A DNA stretch of 6,299 bases from Propionibacteriales bacterium (lineage in GTDB: Bacteria > Actinomycetota > Actinomycetes > Propionibacteriales > Propionibacteriaceae). Shown here in pieces: positions 1 to 5,425 of this stretch. Positions within the stretch are counted from its first letter, which is position 1, and every line of letters begins with the position of its first letter. The notes under the pieces are model-generated. The model was not told where the DNA came from, did not search any database, and saw only the letters and a program-made list of their open reading frames with translations. The DNA lies in NCBI GenBank assembly GCA_017882655.1, contig JADGPB010000152.1:1-6299 (forward strand). The letters are read 5' to 3'. The position numbers and the translations under genes are program-made.

Positions 1-380
1 GATGCCGAGGAGGCGTACGTGGAGATGTGGCCGCCGACACCGACGCCCGGACGCTGTGCGCGGTGCACCATCATCGCCGAGTTCCAGCGGAGGAGCCGGC
101 GGTATCCGCGCTCAAGACCCTCGTCGCCGGGGTAGGCGGGCTCGATCGACTTCGGGATCGTGTTCACATAGTCGGTCGCGGTCAGGGACGGCACGCCGAT
201 CTGCTTCTCGCGTGCGCGGTCCAGAAGGCGCAGCATCACGTACCGGGCCCGGTTCCGGCCACCCTTCTCGATCAGGCCGTCCAGGCTCTCGATCCACTCG
301 CCCGTCTCGTCGGGGTCCGTGTCGGGAAGGTTCGTGGGCAGTCCGTTGAGTACGGGGCCGCCCTCGTCACGTGGGATCAC
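1..380 (-). CDS. aceE: Pyruvate dehydrogenase E1 component, AceE type (partial, N-terminal 126 codons)
   Basis: This is the thiamine-diphosphate-dependent E1 subunit of the pyruvate dehydrogenase complex. It decarboxylates pyruvate and passes the acetyl group to the lipoyl E2, giving acetyl-CoA in the cytoplasm. Only the N-terminus is present; the gene runs off the left edge. The translation from the GTG at 380 contains hallmarks of the homodimeric AceE family: DPDETGEWIESLDGLI near residue 22, an RARYVMLRLLDRAR helix, the NTIP stretch in TDYVNTIPKSIEPAYPGDE, RRLLRWNSAMMVHRA, and GGHISTYASSA at the edge. E. coli AceE has matching NTIP, RWNA and GGHMASFQSSA segments. The start is supported by an AAAGG purine run (minus strand, about 386-391) some 6-7 bases upstream and by the usual short distance to the DETxEW block. 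The ThDP-binding and catalytic regions lie outside the window. It follows the PHP gene on the same strand after 91 bases, so co-transcription is possible but not shown. Confidence 0.95.
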   Translation of the reverse strand, partial: MIPRDEGGPVLNGLPTNLPDTDPDETGEWIESLDGLIEKGGRNRARYVMLRLLDRAREKQIGVPSLTATDYVNTIPKSIEPAYPGDEGLERGYRRLLRWNSAMMVHRAQRPGVGVGGHISTYASSA

Positions 381-436
381 GAGTTACCTTTCGTTGCACT
401 GTCGCTGTGGGCAATCTTGTCATGTCCTGCGCCTGA

Positions 437-460
437 GCCGTAGCCCGTGACGGCAAGCCG
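437..460 (-). other. Short inverted repeats between the PHP gene and aceE
   Basis: The 91-base gap between the PHP stop and the aceE start holds a 5-bp inverted repeat (GCCGT 437-441 / ACGGC 450-454, 8-base loop). It overlaps a second small one, CGGCAAGCCG at 451-460. Neither is followed by a T-run in the direction of transcription, so a factor-independent terminator is not supported. I found no convincing -35/-10 pair for aceE in this gap. The repeats may be chance in GC-rich DNA. Confidence 0.2.
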
Positions 461-471
461 GACGACGCTCA

Positions 472-1500
472 TCACGTCTTCGACCATGCCATCAGCTTCT
501 CCAGCGACCAGGTGTTCACGATGCGTTCGGCCGGGATCCCCATGGTTTGTGCCCGCTCGCATCCGTAGTCGAGGAACTCGAGCTGGCCTGGGGCATGCGC
601 GTCCGTGTCAATACTGAACAGGCAGCCGATATTCCTTGCCAGTTCCAGAAGTCGGCCGGGAGGGTCTCGCCGTTCGGGACGCGAGTTGATCTCGACGGCG
701 ACGCCGAACTGCCGGCACGCCTCGAACACGACCTCGGCGTCGAACCTGGACTCGTTGCGAAGTCCTCGCTCCCCCTCCACGAGGCGTCCGGTGCAGTGCC
801 CGAGCACGTTCGTACGGGGATTCGCGATCGCGGCGATCATCCGGTGGGTCATCGACTCGGAATCCTGGCTGAGCTTGGAGTGCACGCTCGCGACGACGAG
901 GTCGAGGCCGGCCAGCGCAGCCGGCGACTGGTCGAGCGCGCCGGTGTCGAGGATGTCGACCTCGATTCCCTTCAGGACATGTACGGGCGAGGCCTCGTTC
1001 ACGGCATCGATCCGCAGGCCCTGATCAGCGAGCCGTTCCGCGGACAACCCGTGCGCCACGGTGAGCCGCGGTGAGTGGTCGGTGATGAGCAGGTACTCGT
1101 GGCCGAGCATCGCCGCCGTGGCGACCATCTCCTCCAACGGTGCGCTGCCGTCCGACTCGTCGGTGTGGCAGTGGAGATCCCCGCGCAGCTGACTACGTAG
1201 TTCGCGCCCGGACGTCGTGAGGGGCCGGGCCGCAGCCCGTACCTTCTTGAGGTAGTCGGGGACGCGACCAGCCAGGGTCGCCTGGATGACCCCGGCGGAG
1301 CTGGGCCCGATGCCGGGCACGTCCGCCCAGCGTGAGTCCTCGCCGCGTGAGGCGTACTCCTCAGGAGGCATGTCGTCGAGGATGCGTGCCGCCGTACGGA
1401 AGGCCATGGACCGGCGCGAGTCGCTTCGTGACCGATCTAGCCAGTACGAGATCTCGCGGAGCGCCGCTGCAGGCGAGGCTGGGACACGATCACTCGACAC
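472..1500 (-). CDS. HhH-PHP domain phosphoesterase (PolX-like protein without polymerase palm)
   Basis: This is a predicted metal-dependent phosphoesterase of the PHP (polymerase and histidinol phosphatase) superfamily, 342 residues, cytoplasmic, with no signal peptide or membrane segment. Residues 10-90 form a helical N-terminal part with a helix-hairpin-helix signature (VPGIG at 61-65, then a helix ending in YLKKVR). Such a segment normally contacts DNA in PolX-type polymerases. Residues 106-340 are the PHP domain with its metal ligands in order: DLHCHT (D108, H110, H112), TDHS (D141, H142), GIEVD (E180), SVHSK (H207), GHCTGR (H235) and DTDAH (D300, H302). The set looks complete, so the domain should be active. 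Full PolX has a nucleotidyltransferase palm between these parts; here it is missing. GTG at 1500 is preferred because an AGGG run lies 8 bases upstream; a GTG at 1509 is the alternative. The substrate is unknown: 3'-5' exonuclease, nucleotide or small phosphoester activity are all possible. aceE follows on the same strand. Confidence 0.85.
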   Translation of the reverse strand: MSSDRVPASPAAALREISYWLDRSRSDSRRSMAFRTAARILDDMPPEEYASRGEDSRWADVPGIGPSSAGVIQATLAGRVPDYLKKVRAAARPLTTSGRELRSQLRGDLHCHTDESDGSAPLEEMVATAAMLGHEYLLITDHSPRLTVAHGLSAERLADQGLRIDAVNEASPVHVLKGIEVDILDTGALDQSPAALAGLDLVVASVHSKLSQDSESMTHRMIAAIANPRTNVLGHCTGRLVEGERGLRNESRFDAEVVFEACRQFGVAVEINSRPERRDPPGRLLELARNIGCLFSIDTDAHAPGQLEFLDYGCERAQTMGIPAERIVNTWSLEKLMAWSKT

Positions 1501-1524
1501 GGTTTTCACCCTACGCTGTGGCCC
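1501..1524. promoter_or_regulatory. Compact divergent start region between the PHP gene and fasR
   Basis: Only 24 bases separate the preferred GTG of the PHP gene (1500, minus) from the first ATG of the regulator (1525, plus). TACGCT at 1512-1517 on the plus strand fits the actinobacterial TAnnnT -10 pattern and sits 7 bases before the ATG. TAGGGT at 1513-1508 on the minus strand sits 7 bases before the PHP GTG. Both genes could therefore have nearly leaderless messages from back-to-back promoters. I see no good -35 box for either. The AGGG can equally be read as a Shine-Dalgarno sequence for the PHP gene. This is inference from spacing only. Confidence 0.3.
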
Positions 1525-2742
1525 ATGGCGAAGGGCGCTCCGACAGGATCGGTCAGGGTGAGCGGACGGACGCTCATCCCTTCGTCGCGCTCCCGAACTG
1601 CGATCGTGCGGCGCCTGTCGGCACAGTCCGCGGTGATGACCACGGCGGTGCTCGCCGAGATGGACGCCCGGCACTCCTGGTTCGGCGAGATGGAGGCCGA
1701 GCACCGCTCCTGGATCGGCATCGTCGCCCGCGCTGGAATCGACCTGTTCGTCGACTGGCTGGCCGACGAGGGCGAAGAGCCCGTATCGCCGTCTGGGCTC
1801 TTCGACGCCGCCCCGCGCTCGGTGATGCGCCGGATCTCGCTCAAGCAGACCGTCGAGCTGGTCCGTACGACCGTCGAGGTCGTCGAGCAGACCGTCGCCC
1901 AGATGCCTCGCGGTGACCGCGCCGTGCTCTCGGCGGCGATCGTGTTCTTCAGCCGAGAGGTCGCCTTCGCTGCGGCGGAGCTGTACGCGACGGCCGCCGA
2001 GACGCGAGGCGCCTGGGACGCACGGCTCGAGAGCCTGGTCGTCGATGCAGTGGTGCGCGGCGAGGCCGACGAGAACCTCGTGTCGCGCGCCTCGACGCTC
2101 GGCTGGCACTCGCCGGATGCGGTCGTCGTTGCCGTGGGCCTCGCCCCCGAGGGGTCCGAGTCGGCAGTTGAACAGCTCCGCAAGGCGGCGACCCGCGCTG
2201 GGCTTGACGCGTTGGTCGCCACGCAGGGCGAACGCCTCGTCGTCGTACTTGGCGGTGCGACCCTCGTCGACGGAGAGGGCCCGGTGGCCGTGGTCGGGCG
2301 CCTGCAGGGCTTCTTCGGGGACGCCCCGATCGTCGTCGGCCCCGTGGTCGAGCAGCTGGTGGACGCGGGACTCTCGGCGCGAGCAGCGTTCTCCGGCATC
2401 CGGAGCGCTGCCGCGTGGCCTGAGGCGCCACGTCCGGTCTCCGCGGTCGACCTGCTTCCAGAACGTGCGCTCGCCGGCGACGGCCACGCGCGCCGCGCGC
2501 TGGCGCACGACATCTACCAGCCTCTCGAGCAGTCCGGCGGCGAGCTGCTCGCCACGCTCGTCGCCTTCCTCGACCATGGTGGTTCCATCGAAGCGTCAGC
2601 TCGAGCGCTGTTCGTGCACCCCAACACCGTCCGCTATCGCCTCCGCCGGATCCAAGAGGTCAGTGGGTACAACCCCACGGCACCACGGGACGCCTATGTC
2701 CTGCGGCTCGCGGTCACCGTCGGCCGGCTCTTCGCTTCCTGA
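1525..2742 (+). CDS. fasR: PucR/CdaR-type transcriptional regulator, FasR-like, next to fabD
   Basis: This is a DNA-binding regulator of the PucR family, 405 residues from the first ATG. The C-terminus carries the family's helix-turn-helix (residues about 354-378: SIEASARALFVHPNTVRYRL then RRIQEV), followed by the closing RDAYVLRLAVTVGRL helix. The N-terminal part has the HRSWIGIVARAGIDLFVDW block (60-78) expected of the regulator encoded beside fabD in actinomycetes. The middle has no recognised ligand pocket. In Streptomyces coelicolor the orthologue at this position, FasR, binds the fabD promoter region and activates the fabDHPF operon; the same role here is inferred from gene order and family. 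It ends 58 bases before fabD on the same strand. The start is uncertain. ATG 1525 has no clear ribosome binding site but could be leaderless. GTG 1558 has an AGGA 9-12 bases upstream and would shorten the protein by 11 residues. The conserved part begins after both. Confidence 0.88.
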   Translation: MAKGAPTGSVRVSGRTLIPSSRSRTAIVRRLSAQSAVMTTAVLAEMDARHSWFGEMEAEHRSWIGIVARAGIDLFVDWLADEGEEPVSPSGLFDAAPRSVMRRISLKQTVELVRTTVEVVEQTVAQMPRGDRAVLSAAIVFFSREVAFAAAELYATAAETRGAWDARLESLVVDAVVRGEADENLVSRASTLGWHSPDAVVVAVGLAPEGSESAVEQLRKAATRAGLDALVATQGERLVVVLGGATLVDGEGPVAVVGRLQGFFGDAPIVVGPVVEQLVDAGLSARAAFSGIRSAAAWPEAPRPVSAVDLLPERALAGDGHARRALAHDIYQPLEQSGGELLATLVAFLDHGGSIEASARALFVHPNTVRYRLRRIQEVSGYNPTAPRDAYVLRLAVTVGRLFAS

Positions 2743-2761
2743 AGCGTCGCGAGGGCCTCGT

Positions 2762-2778
2762 TTGTAGTATTCCTACAA
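2762..2778 (+). promoter_or_regulatory. Inverted-repeat operator candidate over the fabD -10 region
   Basis: The 58-base fasR-fabD gap holds a perfect repeat, TTGTAG (2762-2767) - TATTC - CTACAA (2773-2778). It stands out as AT-rich within GC-rich DNA. TAGTAT at 2765-2770 lies inside it and fits a -10 hexamer, which would put the transcript start near 2777 and leave a leader of about 25 bases. No clear -35 box is seen at the usual distance, as is common for activated promoters. FasR is the obvious candidate to bind it, but an operator on top of the -10 would suit a repressor better. The repeat is observed; its function is inferred. Confidence 0.55.
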
Positions 2779-2800
2779 CGACACGCCGGAGAAGTTCGTC

Positions 2801-4054
2801 GTGTCCGGTACTCAGTTTGCCGCATATTCACGAAACGATGATCCCGTGCTCGCAATAGTCGCCCCGGGCCAAGGCGCCCAGACCCCCGGATTCCTCGCTC
2901 CGTGGCTTGAACTCCCCACGTTCGCCACCCGTCTCGCCTGGCTGTCCGCAGTGTCCGGACTCGACCTGGCCCATTACGGCACCGAGGCCGACGCGGAGAC
3001 GATCCGCGACACGGCCGTGGCTCAGCCACTCCTCGTCGCCGCCGGGCTCACCGCCGTCCTCGAGCTCTTGCCATCACCGTCCGAGGCGTTCCGCAAGGTC
3101 GGTGTCGTCGCGGGACACAGCGTCGGCGAGATCACCGCCGCGGCGGGCACCAACGTCATCAGCGTCGAGGCCGCCATGGTGCTGGTCCGCGAGCGCGGCA
3201 AGGCGATGGCCGCAGCGAGCGCCGCGTGGCCCACCTCGATGTCGGCCGTCATCGGCGGAGATCGCGACGAAGTCATGGCTGCCATCGAGAAGTACGGCCT
3301 CACCGTGGCAAACGACAACGGCTCCGGTCAGGTCGTCGCGGGCGGCACCGCCGAGCAGCTGGCCGAGCTCGCAGCCAACCCGCCGCACAGGACGCGCATC
3401 GTGCCCCTCAGCGTCGCGGGCGCCTTCCATACCGTCCATATGGAGCCGGCCGTCTCGCAGATGCAGTCGCTGGTCAAGGCAGTCTCCACCAAGGACCCGC
3501 GCACCCGGCTGCTCTCGAACGCCGACGGCCAGGTGGTCCAGAGCGGCGCGGAGTACCTCCAGCGGATCGTCCGCCAGATCGCGACCCCTGTCCGCTGGGA
3601 CCTCTGCATGGCGACGATGGCCGAGCTCGGAGTGACCGGGCTGCTCGAGCTGCCGCCGGCCGGAACCCTGACCGGCATCGCCAAGCGCAACCTCAAGGGC
3701 GTCGAGCTCTTCAGCCTCAACACGCCCGACCAGCTCGACGAGGCCCGTGACTTCGTCGACCGCCACGCCGATGCGTCCCACTACGACCTGTCGACGACCC
3801 CGAGCTGGCGGCTCGTGGTGTCCCCCGGTAAGGGCCGCTTCTCCCGTAACGCCTCGATCAGCGTGGACGACACGCTCTCCGCGCACACCACCATCGGCGC
3901 GGTCAAGAACCGCCGCGACGAGATCCCGGTCGCGGCGCAGTACGGAGGCGTCGTCCTGGAGTGGCTCGTCGAGGACGACGACCCCGTGTCTCCCGGCCAG
4001 CCGCTGCTTCGTCTGCACCCGTCCGCAAACACTGTCCAGGAGGACCTCGCGTGA
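2801..4054 (+). CDS. fabD: Malonyl-CoA:ACP transacylase with a C-terminal biotinyl/lipoyl-like domain
   Basis: FabD moves malonyl from CoA to the acyl carrier protein, giving the extender unit for FAS II. Residues 16 to about 325 are the acyltransferase domain: GQGAQ (23-27), nucleophile S107 in GHSVGE, R132 in ERGKAM, and H210 in GAFHT, so the catalytic set is complete. The protein has 417 residues, whereas FabD is usually about 310. The extra part, after a linker, is a roughly 73-residue domain (335-407) with the two-half pattern of biotinyl/lipoyl domains: SPGKGRF...DDTLSAHTTIGAVK, then YGGVVLEWLVEDDDPVSPGQ and PLLRL. K369 falls near the modified-lysine hairpin, but its context (AVKN) is neither the biotin MKM nor the lipoyl DKA motif, so modification is uncertain. 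GTG 2801 is chosen because GGAGAAG lies 6 bases upstream; GTG 2846, nearer the usual FabD N-terminus, has no ribosome binding site. The stop overlaps the fabH start (GTGA), indicating translational coupling. Confidence 0.95.
   Translation: MSGTQFAAYSRNDDPVLAIVAPGQGAQTPGFLAPWLELPTFATRLAWLSAVSGLDLAHYGTEADAETIRDTAVAQPLLVAAGLTAVLELLPSPSEAFRKVGVVAGHSVGEITAAAGTNVISVEAAMVLVRERGKAMAAASAAWPTSMSAVIGGDRDEVMAAIEKYGLTVANDNGSGQVVAGGTAEQLAELAANPPHRTRIVPLSVAGAFHTVHMEPAVSQMQSLVKAVSTKDPRTRLLSNADGQVVQSGAEYLQRIVRQIATPVRWDLCMATMAELGVTGLLELPPAGTLTGIAKRNLKGVELFSLNTPDQLDEARDFVDRHADASHYDLSTTPSWRLVVSPGKGRFSRNASISVDDTLSAHTTIGAVKNRRDEIPVAAQYGGVVLEWLVEDDDPVSPGQPLLRLHPSANTVQEDLA
3803..4021 (+). other. Biotinyl/lipoyl-like domain encoded at the 3' end of fabD
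   Basis: This segment encodes FabD residues 335-407. The first half runs from SWRLVVSPGKG to IGAVK and the second from DEIPVAAQYGG to PLLRL. Both halves match the beta-strand, Gly and Asp spacing of the biotinyl/lipoyl barrel. The hairpin VKNRRDE contains one lysine (K369) but appears one to three residues longer than in typical biotin or lipoyl carriers. It may be a structural relic or a docking domain and not a swinging arm. Confidence 0.7.
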
Positions 4055-5049
4055 CCGCTCCCCTCACCATCCGGGCCGGACGCGCCGGCTCGAGGATCGC
4101 CGGTGTCGGCTCCTACCTGCCGCGCCGCATCGTGACGAACGCAGAGATGTGCACGATGATCGACTCGAGCGACGAGTGGATCCAGCAGCGCACCGGCATC
4201 GTCGAGCGGCGCTGGGCCAGCGACGACGAGCCCCTCTCGTACATGGTCGCTGAGGCCTCTCGCCGTGCCATCGAGCACTCGAAGGTGTCGACGGACGACA
4301 TCGACGCGGTGATCTTGGCGTCGGTGACGCACCTCAAAGCCACCCCGGCGCTCGCGCCCATCCTCGCGGCCGAGCTCGGGCTCAAGGATGCGGCCGCCTA
4401 CGACATCTCCGCCGCCTGTGCCGGGTTCTGCTACGCGCTCGCCCAGGCCGACGCCCTGATCCGTACCGGCTCCGCCACGAACGTCCTCATCGTCGGCGCC
4501 GAGCGGCTGAGCGACCTCACCGACAAGTCGGATCGCTCCACCGCGTTCCTGTTCGCCGATGGCGCGGGCGCTGCGGTGGTCGTGGGCAGCGACACGCCAG
4601 GTGTCGGGCCGGTCGTCTGGGGTTCTGACGGCACCCAGGCGGACGTCATCACCCAGACGGAGGACTTCCGCGACGCGGTGCCCGCCGGCCGCATGCCGAC
4701 CGTGTACATGGACGGCAAGCCGGTGTTCCGCTGGGCCACGACGTTCATCGCCGACGCGGCTCTCGATATCCTCAAGCAGACCGGCATCGAGCCGGAACAG
4801 CTGGACGTATTCATCCCCCACCAGGCGAACAACCGCATCACCGACTCGATGCTTCGTCACCTCAAGTTGCCTGAGCACGTCGTCGTCGCCCGCTCCATCA
4901 AGCACATCGGCAACACGTCGGCATCGTCCATCCCCATCGCGATGGACGAGCTGCTCACCAGCGGCGAGGCCCACTCGGGACAGACCGCACTGATCATCGG
5001 CTTCGGCGCGGGGCTCGTGTACGCGGGCCAGGTCGTCGTCCTTCCGTAA
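4051..5049 (+). CDS. fabH: 3-oxoacyl-ACP synthase III (beta-ketoacyl-ACP synthase III)
   Basis: FabH starts fatty-acid synthesis by condensing a short acyl-CoA primer with malonyl-ACP to give a 3-oxoacyl-ACP. The 332-residue product is of normal length and has the full KAS III catalytic triad: C123 in DISAACAGFCYAL, H257 in IPHQANNRI and N288 in IGNTSASSIP. The N-terminal IAGVGSYLPRRIVTN and DEWIQQRTGI blocks and the C-terminal GFGAGLVYAG are also typical of the family. GTG 4051 is well supported: AGGAGG at 4038-4043 lies 7 bases upstream and the start overlaps the fabD stop by GTGA. The reading frame stays open upstream, but that part is a fabD shadow. Primer choice (acetyl-CoA versus branched C4-C5 acyl-CoA) cannot be read safely from the sequence; many actinobacteria prefer branched primers. 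Confidence 0.97.
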   Translation: MTAPLTIRAGRAGSRIAGVGSYLPRRIVTNAEMCTMIDSSDEWIQQRTGIVERRWASDDEPLSYMVAEASRRAIEHSKVSTDDIDAVILASVTHLKATPALAPILAAELGLKDAAAYDISAACAGFCYALAQADALIRTGSATNVLIVGAERLSDLTDKSDRSTAFLFADGAGAAVVVGSDTPGVGPVVWGSDGTQADVITQTEDFRDAVPAGRMPTVYMDGKPVFRWATTFIADAALDILKQTGIEPEQLDVFIPHQANNRITDSMLRHLKLPEHVVVARSIKHIGNTSASSIPIAMDELLTSGEAHSGQTALIIGFGAGLVYAGQVVVLP

Positions 5050-5057
5050 CCCACCAG

Positions 5058-5072
5058 TTCTGATTCACAGAA
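5058..5072 (+). other. Small inverted repeat upstream of acpP
   Basis: TTCTG (5058-5062) - ATTCA - CAGAA (5068-5072) lies in the 45-base fabH-acpP gap, just before the acpP ribosome binding site. It has the same arm-N5-arm layout as the repeat upstream of fabD, though shorter. It could be a weak hairpin or an operator half-site; a 5-bp repeat is easily due to chance. Confidence 0.25.
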
Positions 5073-5094
5073 GACCAACCAAGGAGAGGTAAAC

Positions 5095-5340
5095 ATGGCC
5101 ACCACCGAAGAGATCCGCGAGCAGCTCGCTGAGATCGTCAACGACGTCGCGGGTGTCGCGGTCGAGGACGTGCAGCTCGACAAGTCGTTCACCGAGGACC
5201 TCGACGTCGACTCGCTGTCGATGGTCGAGATCATCTACGCCTGCGAGGACAAGTTCAGCGTCTCGATCCCCGATGACGACGCGAAGAACCTCCGTACCGT
5301 CGGCGACGCCGTCGCCTACATCGAGCGCGCTCAGGCCTGA
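5095..5340 (+). CDS. acpP: Acyl carrier protein of type II fatty-acid synthesis
   Basis: This is the small acidic carrier that holds growing acyl chains as thioesters on a 4'-phosphopantetheine arm and shuttles them between FAS II enzymes in the cytoplasm. The product has 81 residues, the usual length. S40 in the DLDVDSLSMVEI motif is the attachment site added by a holo-ACP synthase, and the helix II acidic face (VEIIYACEDKF) is typical of the partner docking site. A strong AAGGAG at 5081-5086 lies 8 bases before the ATG, in line with the high expression this protein needs. It lies 45 bases after fabH and is followed by an 11-bp hairpin before fabF. The place between fabH and fabF marks it as the fatty-acid ACP and not a polyketide carrier. 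Confidence 0.97.
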   Translation: MATTEEIREQLAEIVNDVAGVAVEDVQLDKSFTEDLDVDSLSMVEIIYACEDKFSVSIPDDDAKNLRTVGDAVAYIERAQA

Positions 5341-5349
5341 GTCCTGACC

Positions 5350-5380
5350 CTGCGGTGGCGGCCCACGGTCGCCACCGCAG
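5350..5380 (+). terminator. Perfect 11-bp hairpin between acpP and fabF (attenuator or processing site)
   Basis: CTGCGGTGGCG (5350-5360) pairs without mismatch with CGCCACCGCAG (5370-5380) around a 9-base loop. It begins 10 bases after the acpP stop and ends 45 bases before the fabF start. There is no T-run after it, so it is not a classical intrinsic terminator. A GC-rich stem of this strength could cause partial termination in an actinobacterium or protect the 3' end of the acpP message, so that acpP is expressed above fabF. The hairpin is observed; the role is inferred. Confidence 0.6.
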
Positions 5381-5425
5381 CCCTCGACCCCGTATCACCC
5401 GATCGACCCCTGCGAAGGATCATTC

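Noticed and set aside
2..443. Plus-strand open frames over the left edge
   Set aside because: The minus strand here encodes an unmistakable AceE N-terminus; the plus-strand products are Arg/Ser-rich shadows.
1501..2577. Long minus-strand open frame continuing upstream of the PHP gene, antisense to fasR
   Set aside because: The translated extension is low-complexity Arg/Asp/Gly-rich with no family features. The PHP protein has a well-placed start at 1500 and the opposite strand encodes a clear PucR-type regulator. It is a GC-rich shadow frame.
3074..4018. 315-codon minus-strand open frame antisense to fabD
   Set aside because: Its composition is typical of the mirror frame of a GC-rich gene, no motif is visible, and the FabD catalytic residues are all on the plus strand.
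3961..4050. Extension of fabH upstream to an ATG at 3961
   Set aside because: The 30 extra codons lie inside fabD in another frame, are Arg/Pro/Ala-rich and unlike any FabH N-terminus. GTG 4051 has an ideal AGGAGG.
3781..4974. 398-codon minus-strand open frame antisense to the fabD end and fabH
   Set aside because: It has no recognisable domain and spans two well-supported genes on the other strand.
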